Shown here: in pieces, positions 22,855 through 33,751 of the stretch | Layout: each line of letters begins with the position of its first letter | Numbering within the stretch: position 1 is the first letter of the stretch | Origin: Spongilla lacustris | Taxonomy: Eukaryota > Porifera > Demospongiae > Spongillida > Spongillidae | Direction: 5' to 3' | Length of the DNA: 64,000 nt | Assembly: GCA_949361645.1 (NCBI GenBank) | Contig: OX442428.1 | Span: 1,130,084 to 1,194,083 of the forward strand | The notes under the pieces: model-generated | What the model saw: the letters and a program-made list of their open reading frames with translations, nothing else | Databases searched by the model: none | Told to the model about the DNA's origin: nothing | Position numbers and translations under genes: made by a program

Positions 22855-23215
22855 TTCATCTCTTCTAAAGCTTTCTTCCTCCACCATTCCTTCTTTCCTC
22901 CATCCTTCCTTCTATTTCCCCTTTCCTCCTTCTCCCCTTTCTCCGTTCTCCTCCCCTTTCTCCTCCCTTAATACCCTCCTCCCCTTCCTTCCTACTCCCT
23001 CCTCCCCTCCTACTCCCTCCTCCCTCCCTTCTCCCTCCCTACTCCCCTCCCTTCCTCCTCCCCTCCTTTCTTCCCTCCTCCCCTCCCTCCTCCCCTCCCT
23101 TCTCCTCCCCTCCTCCCCTCCCTTCTCCCCCTCCTCCCTTCCTTCTCCTCCCCTCCTCACTCCCCTCTTCCCCTCCCTTCTCTTCCCCCTCCTCCCTTTT
23201 ATTTCATCCTTCCCC
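22855..23215. repeat. CTCC/CCTT pyrimidine tract
   Basis: Imperfect pyrimidine-rich repeat in the intron after TRAPPC9 exon 3. Confidence 0.85.
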
Positions 23216-23722
23216 TCCAATAATCTTCACCTCATTTTAAAAACCAACTGGAATTTAAGAATTGGCATTTTGAGAACACAGTTTCATATGTTATTCCACA
23301 ATTTGTGTATTGGAATTGATGATTAAAATGTCATCCATTACCAGCATTGAGAGGAAGGGGTAGGGGAGGGGGAGGTGAATTTGTATGTAGGTAATGGCAC
23401 TGTTTGTCAGACTCCCACTAAGAATCTGTTTCCCCTGTGGAATGCAATTAGTGCATACTTATGGAATCACCTACTGTTGTATTTTAAGCTGTTAATTGAA
23501 AGCCATCTTCCTCTGCCTTAAATCAGTACTTGCCTCTATAATTGTGGGTAAAGGAACAACTACATGTAGCTAAGCGTGTATGCTCCTGCACTGTATGTGT
23601 GTGTATGTATATGCGTGTGTACATGTATGTGTGTGTACATGTATGTGTGTGTACATGTATGTGTGAGTGTGATGCACCTGTTGACTTTAGCAGGTGATAT
23701 GCAGGGATGGATGCCAAATGCT

Positions 23723-23922
23723 NNNNNNNNNNNNNNNNNNNNNNNNNNNNNNNNNNNNNNNNNNNNNNNNNNNNNNNNNNNNNNNNNNNNNNNNNNNNNN
23801 NNNNNNNNNNNNNNNNNNNNNNNNNNNNNNNNNNNNNNNNNNNNNNNNNNNNNNNNNNNNNNNNNNNNNNNNNNNNNNNNNNNNNNNNNNNNNNNNNNNN
23901 NNNNNNNNNNNNNNNNNNNNNN
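23723..23922. other. Assembly gap, 200 N
   Basis: A run of exactly 200 N follows a TGTACATGTATG microsatellite. Round length suggests a scaffold gap of unknown size, so continuity across it is not assured. Confidence 0.99.
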
Positions 23923-24013
23923 ATCGAATATTACATCCCTGCCCATCAATTAAGGTTTGCGGTACTCCAACAAGATTTTGAAGAACGGCACGCATTATCG
24001 TTCATGATTTGGT
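23923..24013 (+). other. Candidate exon after gap, unassigned
   Basis: From the gap edge an open frame reads IEYYIPAHQLRF and ERHALSFMI up to a GTAAAG donor-like site at about 24014. It does not resemble the expected next part of TRAPPC9, and no family is recognised. It could be a gene fragment brought next to the gap by misjoining. Confidence 0.25.
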
Positions 24014-24546
24014 AAAGTACTCGTTTAAACAATAGCAGGCGGGGCATGCTCGCGTGAGGCGTGAGTCGGCGTGACCTCATGCATGTTACTTAGTACCAGG
24101 TGTATCCGTGGCTTACTTAGTAGCGTTAGTATAGTTTTTATCTTTACATTGCTTTGCGACGCTTCAATTGTTGCACTATTGTGAAGGCCACGCCCACGAA
24201 ATGTGTCTCAGTCACGTGATAATATGCTTTCCACAATGAAATAGCGCACTAGATAGGCAGTTAAGCCATATCTTTGCACGAATTGGACACCCATGAACAC
24301 TACAAACAATATGATTCCATCATTATGTTGCTGTAGTGCGAGCTAAAGTGCAAAAAAAAAAAAAATTAAGAAAAGTAATTAAAAAAAAAATTTTTTTTGG
24401 CCAAGACCCCCCCCCCCCCCCCCCCCCCTAACTTTGATACCTCATAACTTTTTTTCCTATTAGACCCCCCTGAAAAAAAGAATAGCATACTCGTGATGCT
24501 CTCAATGCTCTTCAAAGTTGGGGATGGTGTCTTCCACTTTGTTTTT

Positions 24547-24581
<35 letters not shown>

Positions 24582-24696
24582 GCACATCCCCATTATTTTA
24601 TCCCTAATAAAAACATAAACACATAGTAATACCCCCTCATTCGTCGTTGCTCGATAATGACACTTTTACGTAGGCCTAAATCGGACTACACACGTG
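24014..24696. other. Non-coding, homopolymer-rich
   Basis: Contains poly-A (24352-24364), C-runs at about 24409-24428 and 24549-24579, and no gene-like frame. Confidence 0.6.
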
Positions 24697-24701
24697 CTAC
24701 T

Positions 24702-24780
24702 TGTTTATGTATGATGTAATGTTTTGTGTCACGTGATTTTTGTATTAGTTTGTGTGCATGTGAGTGCTATTGTTGTGGTA
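24702..24780 (+). repeat. 5' LTR, first part
   Basis: Begins TGTTTATGTATGATG and is identical to the first 79 bp of the 3' LTR except for T versus C near position 50. Ends with the TA target duplicated by the inserted element. Confidence 0.93.
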
Positions 24781-26588
24781 CACAGCCAACCCTTACACCA
24801 ATATCGGCTCAAGGATGATAAACACAAAAACCTTGGTACAATAATGATATGAAACATGACCCAATACTGATAAATTATCTTTATTGGGTCAATGTTGATA
24901 TAGCAACATGGAACAGGTTGATAAAATCCTGGAACAATATCTGAATATCATGTTTACATAAACCATGATATCAATATTGCTTCAATAATGCAATGGCATG
25001 ATGTACATACATATATATCTATTAATTTAATAATTATTGTTTCCAATGCCTAAAATTTATTAATTTGACGGGCATGCACGGCCATTCCTCCGTCAGCAGC
25101 ACAGCTGCAAGTGTGTAAAGGGATCGCTCGCTCTGCCATCGTTACGTATGGTCTCTACTGAAAGCGTCTACAGTGACTACACATGGTGAAGGTTGTTGGA
25201 AGCTTCGATCTATACATGGAGCCGTTTCACAGATTTGTTGTTTGCGACTATTAGTATGTCGCGCTGTTCTCTGTGTGAATCGGTAAGCGAGTGATTGTGT
25301 CGGTCTCTTTTCGGTTTAGTGGTATTTCACTTGCCAAGTTCCTTGAATTCGCTCATCTTGTACCTCTTATTAGAGCGCATCTGCACCGTGTGATCTGATT
25401 GAGGGTACTAATAGTGACGGCCCGTGGGGAAGAATTGGTAAAAAAGGAAAAAGCGATGGAGATAGACAGGTTATATGAGGACGAGGTGTTGTCTTTGAGT
25501 TGGATGCTGGCCAGAGGTATATCTCTGGTGTGGCTAAGTGCGTTAAGAACATATAGGCCTATCATTTATTCACACAGGCTAATTCATCATCAAAACACCA
25601 GTGCGCTTGGTGTTGTCATTTATGGAGTCTTGCAACGTGGATGCGTGTGGCTACGTGAGTACTAGTGGATTTGATAACAGCATTTACTTTGTGCAAGTCA
25701 CACAGGCTAACTTTTGGATATCAAAACAACAGTGCGCTGGAGTCTTGCAACATGGATGTGTGTGGCTACGCCGGTGAGTTGACTTGATAACAGCATTTAT
25801 TCACACAGACTAACTCTTTTGGATATCAAAACACCAGTGTGCTTGGTGTTGTCATTTATGGAGTCCTGCAACTTGGATGTGTGTGGCTACGTGAGTTGAC
25901 TTGATAACAGCATTTGTTTTGTTGCAGTTCACACAGGCTGACTCTTTTGGATATCAAAACACCAGTGCGCTTGGTGTTGTCGTCGTGACTTGGATGTGAG
26001 TTGAATTAATAATGGTAAATATCCAGGGTGTTGATTTGTCTTACAGCTTTCCAAATGACCAGTGACACTGCAAGGTACGTGAACATATGTTGGTGGTAAT
26101 GCTTCTGCTATCCAGCACAGGGTTGTACACAGACCATCAAGGCTGTTGAGTGGATGCAAAGTATCCGTCCATTGCTCCGGTGGAGTATGCTACTTCAAGG
26201 ACATGGTGATCGCAGTGCCAATAGAAGGAGAGAGAACAGAACAAGGGATTCAATAGAATAGTTTATTATTGTGATGCAATCTGTATTGTTTTAATAAAAA
26301 TTTTGAATGCCTAAAAAGGCGGTAATATTGATACCTTAAAAGGTAATATCCTCTTGGGCCAATATTGTAATAACAGCATACTTTGGTATATCATGCTTGG
26401 CACAATACTGCTATCATGGTTGGATCAACACTTTATCAGTGTTATATCAATATTGCGTACACATGTTTGGGTCATGTTCCCCTAAATCATTGAACCAATG
26501 CTGATACCCATGTTGCCTACCAAGGATGATATCATCCTGATTCAATAATGCGTCAATATTGGTCCAATTATTGATTTCTCGCTGTGTA
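24779..26588. mobile_element. 1.8-kb CACAG-ended DNA element inside the 5' LTR
   Basis: The insert (24781-26586) begins CACAGCCAACCC and ends TTTCTCGCTGTG, giving a short inverted repeat, with a duplicated TA on each side (24779-24780, 26587-26588). Both ends carry many AATATTG/CAATATT subterminal motifs in opposite orientation. No transposase frame is present. CAC-A/T-G ends with short target duplications suggest the CMC (EnSpm/Chapaev) group; a Tc1-like origin is the alternative. Confidence 0.8.
25555..26010. repeat. About 110-bp tandem repeats within the DNA element
   Basis: About four imperfect units containing GATATCAAAACACCAGTGCG and GTGTGTGGCTACG, differing by small deletions. Confidence 0.8.
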
Positions 26589-26650
26589 GCCAGAGATCAG
26601 TTTTCATCCGTTGTTGTGAGATCTTTAAGGAGGGCCTAAGCCCCGAAACA
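26589..26650 (+). repeat. 5' LTR, second part
   Basis: Continues the LTR from GCCAGAGATCAG to CCCCGAAACA; identical to the last 62 bp of the 3' LTR. Confidence 0.93.
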
Positions 26651-26669
26651 TGGTGTCAGGAGTGGGATT
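26651..26669 (+). other. Primer-binding site, tRNA-Leu
   Basis: TGGTGTCAGGAGTGGGATT directly abuts the LTR. It is complementary to the 3' end (including CCA) of animal tRNA-Leu of the CAG type as I recall that tRNA. Confidence 0.75.
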
Positions 26670-26691
26670 TCTGGTCTAACGAGTTACGGGT

Positions 26692-27099
26692 ATGGAGAAA
26701 CTGCTGGCGCCGGCTCCCATCGGAGAAGGTGAGTTGACGGATCAGTGGGAGCGGTTCAAAAGAGAGTTTTGTCAGTATTTAGTGGCTGTGGGCAAAGAGG
26801 ATGCCTCGGAGCAAGTGAAATTGGCAATATTCTTAAGGATGGTGGGACCGAGAGTAAATGATATGTATGACACGATGCGTTTTGAGAATGAGCAGCAGCG
26901 GAAGTGGGACGTGGTGCGTCAGAAATTAGACCAGTTGTGTGCTAGGAGAACTAGTAGGCATGTCATCAGGGACCAGTTTTTCCAAACCAAACAAGATGGT
27001 CGAAGTATAGACCAGTTTGTGATAGACCTTCGCAAACAGGGTAAAGATTGTGGCTTTGGCGATTTAAAAGACGATTTAATGATGCATGTCACAGATTAG
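26692..27099 (+). pseudogene. Gypsy Gag, N-terminal part
   Basis: 135 codons with a capsid-like helical pattern (WERFKREFCQYLVAVG, FLRMVGPRVNDMY). The frame stops at 27097-27099; the continuation is in another frame starting around 27086, so a small indel (a duplicated CATG is suspicious) breaks Gag. A programmed frameshift inside capsid is unlikely. Confidence 0.8.
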
Positions 27100-29221
27100 A
27101 GGGGTAGAAAGTGACCGAATGCGGAGAAGGTTGTTAGAGGCTGAGAATTTAGATTTGGATAAAGCCATACGCTTGTGCCAGGTAATGGAGTCTACCGCTA
27201 CCGATTTGCTGAAGTTAGCTGGCCCTGCTGACGAGAGTAAGGAGGAAGTGGCTGTTGTCGGTTTCAAATCTAGAGTAGTTGGTGGCGCTCCCCGGGAGAA
27301 TCGCTCAGGTACTAGTGTATCAACTGGAGTCAATCAGTCGTCGGGCAGAGACAGTAGAAACAGCCGCCAGGAAGGATTTCAGAGGGTAACCTGTTCAAGG
27401 TGTGGTTGGACCCACAAGCCAAGACAGTGTCCTGCATTTGGCCAACAGTGTAAAAAGTGTCACGGAAGGAATCATTTTGCAAGGGTGTGTCGGACTCCTA
27501 CGCAAACTCTGTTAGTTGAGGAATCGGTGGAGAGTGAAGAGGATGTTGCAGAACCCCACCTGGTGTTTCAAATCTCAGTCAGAAAAGTCGATAAGAAGTT
27601 ATTAGCTCAGGTTCCAGTAATAGTGAATGGACAAAAGAAAACTATGGAGTGCCAACTAGACACTGCAGCTTCCTGTAATGTGATGTCATGTCAAGATTTA
27701 AAAAAACTGGGATGCCCTTGTCTTCGAGAAAGTCACACAAAGTTGACCATGTATGATGGTACAGTTAAGAGCTCGCTGGGAAAATGTCAATTACAAGTGA
27801 ATAATCGGCAGGGGCAAGACCGCAGATTGATCTTTGAGGTGCTGGAAACCAAGCGTTGTTCGTTGTTGTCTCTTGATTCATGCTTGGAATTGCATTTACT
27901 CTCGTATGAGGAAGAGTCGGTGTGTTTAGCTGAAGCTAGACAAAAGGTTTCAAAGGAACAGGTTCTACAGGAGTATGGTGACTTGTTCAGTGGACTAGGA
28001 TGTTTGCCAGGGCAATATCACATTGAGTTGGACCCAGAGAGAGCACCTGTCCAGAATAGACCCCGCAGAGTTCCCTACAAGATGAGAAAGGCGGTGGAGG
28101 AGAAGTTGGCCAACATGGAAAAAGCAGGAATCATTGCCAAGGTTGAAACACCAACCGATTGGATCAGCAATATGACTGCTGTGTGGAAGCCTGGCAAGGC
28201 GGAGGTTCGGATTTGTTTAGATCCTAAAGATTTGAACAATGCTGTCAAGCGAAACCATTTCAATATGTCCACCTTGGAGGATGTCTTGCCAGAACTGTCG
28301 AAGGCTAAAGTTTTTAGTCTTTTAGACGCCAAAGATGGGTTCTTACAAATACAGTTGAGTGAACAAAGTAGCTTTCTAACCACTTTTTGGGGTCCAACAA
28401 ATAGGTATCGGTGGTTGCGACTTCCTTTTGGCCTCTCCTCTGCACCTGAGGAATTCCAGAGGCGACTACAATCTGCTCTGCATGGCATAGATGGTGTTGT
28501 AGTAGTTGCTGACGATGTACTGGTCTATGGGAAGGGAGATACCAAAGAGAAAGCCCGGGAGCATCATGATGAAGCACTCTTGCGAGTTCTGAAGAGAGCT
28601 AGAAAATGTAACTTAAAATTCAATAGGGACAAGTTGAGGTTGCATCTTGAGGAGCTCAAGTATATTGGACATTGGATAACAGCTGAGGGAGTTAGACCAG
28701 ATCCTGATAAAGTTTCAGCTATTAAGAAGATGCCTGCCCCCACAACAGTTACCCAAGTCAGGTCATTTCTGGGAATGTGTAACTATTTGTCAAAGTTTGT
28801 GCCCAATCTTTCACAGGCAACTGAACCATTGAGAAAATTAACGGAAAACAACCAGCCTTTCCTTTGGAGTGAGGTAGAGCAGATCTGTTTTGATGGGCTC
28901 AAGGAGATGATCACTAGTGAGCTTCTGCTAGTATATTATGATGTAAATAAGCCAGTGACTATACATTGTGATGCCAGTATGGATGGGTTGGGTGCAACTT
29001 TGTTGCAAGGTGGTTTTCCTGTCATGTCAGTTTCACGGTCGCTCAGTAAAAGTGAGAAGAACTATGTAGCCATAGAACTGGAATGTTTAGCCATTGTGTT
29101 TGCCTGTAAGAAGTTTGACCGGTACATCTATGGAAAGAAAGTTGCAGTCGAGACTGATCACAAACCTCTTGAAATCATTAACAAGAAATCAATTCTAGCA
29201 GCACCAAAACGACTACAGTGA
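27086..29221 (+). pseudogene. Gypsy Gag C-terminus, protease, RT and RNase H
   Basis: A 711-codon frame. In order: end of capsid; two zinc knuckles ([13 protein letters not shown] and [14 protein letters not shown], about residues 104-136); aspartic protease with DTAAS in place of the usual DTGA/S (about residue 192); reverse transcriptase with [28 protein letters not shown] and a catalytic VADD box; RNase H with [22 protein letters not shown] and ETDHKPLE. The frame ends at a TGA at 29219-29221, after which the same frame continues, so this is a nonsense mutation rather than the natural end. Confidence 0.92.
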
Positions 29222-30235
29222 ATGCTACTGTCCCTACAAAGATACGACTTGGTTGTGTCATACATCCCTGGAAAGGAGCAGTTAGTAGCTGATGCTCTAT
29301 CAAGGTTACCAATGAAGACCATGGAGGAAAAGTTGGAGCAAGAAGAAGTTTTTCAAGCTGAGTTCATGTCATACGAATTTGGAAAATTTGCCAAGGCATG
29401 GGAATTTGTTCACTCAGTGTCCGCACCTTACCACAGCCGTTCTAACGGCAAAGCAGAAGCTGCTGTGAAGATCGCCAAGCGTCTGTTAAAAAGAAGTCAG
29501 GATCCCTATCTAGCCTTACTAGAATGGCGGAATACTCCCACCGTAGATTTAGACACCAGTCCCTGCCAACGTTTGTTGGGGAGGAGAACAAGAAGTGTTG
29601 TACCCATTCATAGGAAGAAGTTGGAGTCCAGTACGGTGGCAAAGGTTTGGGAGAAGAAATTAGAAAGGCAGAGTAAGATACAAAAACACCAGCACAAGCA
29701 GGGGAAGAACCTACCCCCTTTACAAGTTGGAGAGCCAGTTCTTGTTAAGGAGGTCAAAGGTAAAAAATCCCAGTGGAACCGGGGCTACTGTCTAGAAAAG
29801 TTATCCGGTCGGTCCTATGTTGTGGAAGTAGAAGATAAACTACTACACCGAAACAGAGAGTTCTTGAAGCCATCAAAGAATCTGCCTGCAGTTCACACTG
29901 AGCTAGAGGAATATCCTGAACCGGAAGTCTCAAGGTCAGCTGCTACTGGACCCGGTCTGGTGACTGAACAGGTGGTACTGAACCAGTCTAATGATGGAGC
30001 TACTGCCACTATTAGAACAAATGTGTTGCCAACCACAGAAGGGGTCAATGTAGGTTTGGATCATGGACAAGGGGCAGGGACCCCAGTTGTACCAAGCAGC
30101 CAGCCTGGGGGTGACAGATTGGTGCGTGTCCCCAGAGGAAGAGACTTGGGACCTTCGGTTGCAGTGCCAACAACAACTAGGAGTGGTCGTGTGGTTCGGA
30201 AACCAGAGAGATACAAGGATTTTGTAAAGATGTGA
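29222..30235 (+). pseudogene. Gypsy RNase H tail and integrase C-terminus, core deleted
   Basis: In frame with the preceding polyprotein after its stop. It starts with the end of RNase H (YIPGKEQLVADALSRLP), then passes within 30 residues to the end of the integrase core (EFGKFAKAWEF, YHSRSNGKAEAAVKIAKR). The HHCC zinc finger and the first catalytic Asp residues are absent: an internal deletion of several hundred bases. The rest is a GPY/F-like module and a C-terminal TRSGRVVRKPERY. Confidence 0.88.
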
Positions 30236-30256
30236 AGAAGAAGCCCATGAACTTTG

Positions 30257-30279
30257 AAAAAAAAAAAAAAAAGGGAAGA
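30257..30279 (+). other. Polypurine tract
   Basis: A-run followed by GGGAAGA immediately before the 3' LTR; expected plus-strand primer. Confidence 0.8.
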
Positions 30280-30420
30280 TGTTTATGTATGATGTAATGT
30301 TTTGTGTCACGTGATTTTTGTATTAGTTCGTGTGCATGTGAGTGCTATTGTTGTGGTAGCCAGAGATCAGTTTTCATCCGTTGTTGTGAGATCTTTAAGG
30401 AGGGCCTAAGCCCCGAAACA
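30280..30420 (+). repeat. 3' LTR
   Basis: TG...CA, 141 bp, followed by the CTACT target duplication. Confidence 0.95.
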
Positions 30421-30425
30421 CTACT

Positions 30426-30514
30426 GATAGTTGTTACATCAACGGCTATGTACGGCTCTCCTGGGTACCAAAAACCAAGTGCACTAATTTCTCTGATATA
30501 CACACAGCTGCACG

Positions 30515-30550
<36 letters not shown>

Positions 30551-31466
30551 CTTCTCGAGCGTGCACAAAAACACGTAGAGCTAGGACTACGCTTCGTAAA
30601 CAAACAAGACACTACTTAGCTCCTACGCTCACAGATTTTGCGATGATCTGCTGAGAAAGCTTCTCCGCCGGCCCATCCTAAAGGTTCTACACGTGTATAT
30701 ATAAATTCAAGAGAGGATAATTAAAACCCATTCCTGTGACACTAATAGAAGACGGAGTCTCAGTACAGGTAACGGCATAAACTCGTACCACCTCGTTCCC
30801 CATAGAATGAGATCCTCGTTCCCCATCGAATGAAATGTAGCGTTATCGAATGAAAAATACGGTATCGAATATTGAAACAAACGGCTCTCCCGAAATGGCA
30901 CCACCCAAATACGAGACGGCACAACCCGAATACGAGATGGCACGACCCGAATACGAGATGGCACGACCCGAATACGAGACGGCACGACCCGAATACGAGA
31001 TGGCGCGACCCGAATACGAAAAGCGAGCCCGTGTCGAATTATGGCAGTGTTCACCCCCCATACATTTGTACATGCCCTGTTGTGCTCCACCGCTTTGTTG
31101 ACATTTGTCAGCAAGTATTCAGACTTTTTTACGTATGACACAACATGTAATCTACTCGCGGGTATATGTAATCATCAACGGAAGCGTGTGTGGCTGGGGG
31201 GGGGGGGGGGCAATTGCTGCCAGAGGGGTGGCATTTCATATGCCATGGGGGAGGGGGGGAAGCTGCCCCCCCCCCCCCCCCCACCCACCCCCAAGGCTAT
31301 GCTTGATCCGGGGCTGTACTTAGACTTATCGTGAGTACTGAAGGTTAAGTGTTCATGTGTCTTTCCTCTTCACCTCCGTACCACCTACACTGTACTCCTT
31401 TCTAGTAGAAACCATACAGAGAAGTTACATGTATAAGTCATACAAACCACACACTGTGTGCAGAAT

Positions 31467-31497
<31 letters not shown>

Positions 31498-32744
31498 GGG
31501 TAATGAATGACAGGGGCCTGTTGGGCAAGCACTAGTCCTGATGCCTTGGTTGAGCTTTGCATTCGACCTAATGGGAGGGGATGGAGTGTGCTTTGTGCAT
31601 GATGCTGAGGGCTTTGGTTTTATGGTAGGGGCATTTGTTCTGATGCATAACCATCACTTTTTTCCTCTAGGTTTCAATATCAGGAGCTGTGAATTTGTTT
31701 AAATGTCTGTTTGCAACTGTTTCCATGGAGATGTGCTACCATCAAGTATCTATGATGCTACTTAGGCACTTATCTTTTTTTGTTTTGTTTGGTGCTCATA
31801 ATATGACACTAGACTTGCTTGTAACTGTGATAGCCATCCGATGAGGAAGAAGAGCAGCAGGGTCTTTGTGGTAATTGTCAATTTGTAAACGTAACTCAGT
31901 GATGGGGAAGGGCAGCATGACCCGTCGACCTGATCACTACGGTAAATGTATTAACCTATAAGAAGTTCGATATCTTGACATGAAATAAACGTGTAAGTAC
32001 GGGTTCTAGCTTGCCAATGTGTTCGGCTCTAGAGAAACGCCCACGCTGCCGGTCCGCCCATCTCCCATATCACATTGAGTCGATGATTGACTACGGAAGG
32101 GGCTAAGAGAAACATGTAATAGCATATATCATAGGAAGTATCGCTTTATATAATCTCTGCTTTTACGATATGTTGCCCGCGCGATGATCGCGATCGAGGC
32201 TTCATGGCAATAATGTATTGCCTCATAGAAAGGTGGTATAAAAAGTGCTGGTGGTGTGACGTGCACAACGAACGCTGCACCAATATTGAAAGTTGGGAGT
32301 TGGGACTCGGTCTCCCGTCGTGAACTACTAGTAATTGCGGACCGGTCACTTTGGACGAAGCCAACATCATCCCTTTCGGTCATCTGCGGTGCGTGTTCAA
32401 TCTGTGTTTACGGGAGCTATTATCTATGCTTTTACTTAGTAATACGTCATCGGCTTTGTATGCGTCTCGTGAGCTAGGCCATTAATTAAAAACATTATTG
32501 ATCAATGACATAATTGTTAATAAATGTTACGTAACATGTCTACTTTACGAATAAAATAGTGCGGTAGAAATTAATTTTTTGTCTTGATTTTTGTACAAGA
32601 ATGGCTCATGGTATAAATCTATAAATTACAGATTCACAATCAGACCGATTTATCGTACTTAGTACATGTGCTTAAAAATCAATTTGAAAAAAAAGTGCTA
32701 AATGTCCGCCTATGTATGGGGCCATATGTGTATATGTCTATTAT
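30426..32744. other. No gene recognised; simple repeats only
   Basis: Holds a CA run (30518-30547), a 20-bp minisatellite (30905-31018; unit CCCGAATACGAGATGGCACGA-like, about six copies), and G- or C-runs at 31196-31211, 31265-31281 and 31482-31500. Short frames here show no motif. Confidence 0.6.
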
Positions 32745-32878
32745 GGTGTTTAGTGACTAATTATACTCAACAGTAAAAAATGAAGGATTGAGGAAAGTTA
32801 CTATTTATTACCTCTGATTAATGTACAAGATCAAGCATAAAATGCATTCAAATGTCAATCTCTTAATTTCACTCTAGG
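32745..32878 (+). repeat. Shared repeat X, copy 1
   Basis: Starts GTTTAGTGACTAATTATACT. Copies occur inverted at about 40796-40928 and direct at about 61706-61820. In copy 1 it faces the MABP gene in the opposite relative orientation from the other two copies. Confidence 0.8.
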
Positions 32879-33266
32879 TTTCTTTTAAACTTCTAGGTCA
32901 AGGAAAGAGACAATTGTGGTGTATGTGGGGTCTTCTTATGGTTGGTGTTGTGCTGACTGACGTGGCATGCAAATGAATGCTGGCACCAATGTGACGGTGT
33001 GAAGACAATAGTAATCGTCATATCAACTTCTATAAGCAACACTCCTAAGAGTTCAGTGCGCACCTACCCGGTGTACTTACGATATTAAACTTCTGAATAG
33101 AGTCCGTCACACCTGAATGTAGAGTTCAGTGCGCAGTCCGTGACCGCGAATTAATGTTTCCGCTCATGTGCGTGCATGCACTAGCTCATAGATGTGTATA
33201 TATATATATATATATACATGCATGTTATCCAAAACTTATCAGTTGTTACATTAACCGTGACGAAAC

Positions 33267-33743
33267 ATGGTAGCGGCAACGGTTTTGGCTACAGTAATCA
33301 TATCTCTTTACGTGATCAGTATTGATGCTGATATCACATCTCTCTACGTGATCTCCAGTACAAGCCCAGGGCAGCAGTGTCCACCTCAGTACATGCAAGT
33401 GAATCAGGACTTGAATCAAGGATCAGGAGGAAACTTTATCTATCTGTGCTATTCGACGGATCCTGGTTTCGGCCAGCCAGTGACTGATATCCTTGTCGAG
33501 AGCTCAGCTTTTCCAGCTGTCCCCCCGGGGTACACCCTAATCAACGAAGACCTCAACAAAGGAGCTGGAGGAGAGTTCATATATCTGCTGTACTCAAAGA
33601 GTGGCACATCACCACTCGTAGCGATCGATGTCATTGCTGGAGATAGCGCTGACATTTCCGCTCCTCCTGGTTTTACAAAATATCCTCGAGACCTCAATGC
33701 TGACGCTGACGGGAAGTTTATCTACTTTGTCTACAAGCACTAA
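33267..33743 (+). CDS. Secreted-type MABP-domain (beta-prism) protein, copy 1
   Basis: A 158-residue intact frame. A hydrophobic N-terminus (VAATVLATVIISLYVI) looks like a signal peptide or anchor. The rest consists of three internal repeats of the pattern PPGYTLINEDLNKGAGGEF then IYLLY: about residues 39-64, 88-113 and 132-157. This DLN-GAGG-(F/Y)IYL-Y pattern fits the MVB12-associated beta-prism (MABP) fold with its three-fold pseudo-symmetry. Function is unknown; MABP domains bind membranes in known proteins. About 350 bp upstream are shared with copies 2 and 3 and likely include the promoter. The stop lies at 33741-33743. Confidence 0.72.
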   Translation: MVAATVLATVIISLYVISIDADITSLYVISSTSPGQQCPPQYMQVNQDLNQGSGGNFIYLCYSTDPGFGQPVTDILVESSAFPAVPPGYTLINEDLNKGAGGEFIYLLYSKSGTSPLVAIDVIAGDSADISAPPGFTKYPRDLNADADGKFIYFVYKH

Positions 33744-33751
33744 CTATAAGC

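Larger units (their letters stand above)
24697..30425 (+). mobile_element. Ty3/gypsy LTR retrotransposon with 5-bp target duplication
   Basis: Target duplication CTACT lies at 24697-24701 and 30421-30425. The LTR is 141 bp, starts TG and ends CA: 3' copy 30280-30420; 5' copy split into 24702-24780 and 26589-26650 by a DNA element. The two LTRs differ at one position as I align them. A primer-binding site follows the 5' LTR and a polypurine tract precedes the 3' LTR. Without the inserted element the retrotransposon is about 3.9 kb, short for the family because the integrase core is deleted. Its frames are broken at three places, so it cannot be autonomous. Confidence 0.93.

Noticed and set aside
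23560..24015. Frames running through the 200-N gap
   Set aside because: They are open only because N cannot encode a stop.
24366..24593. Gly-rich minus-strand frame
   Set aside because: Generated by two C homopolymer runs.
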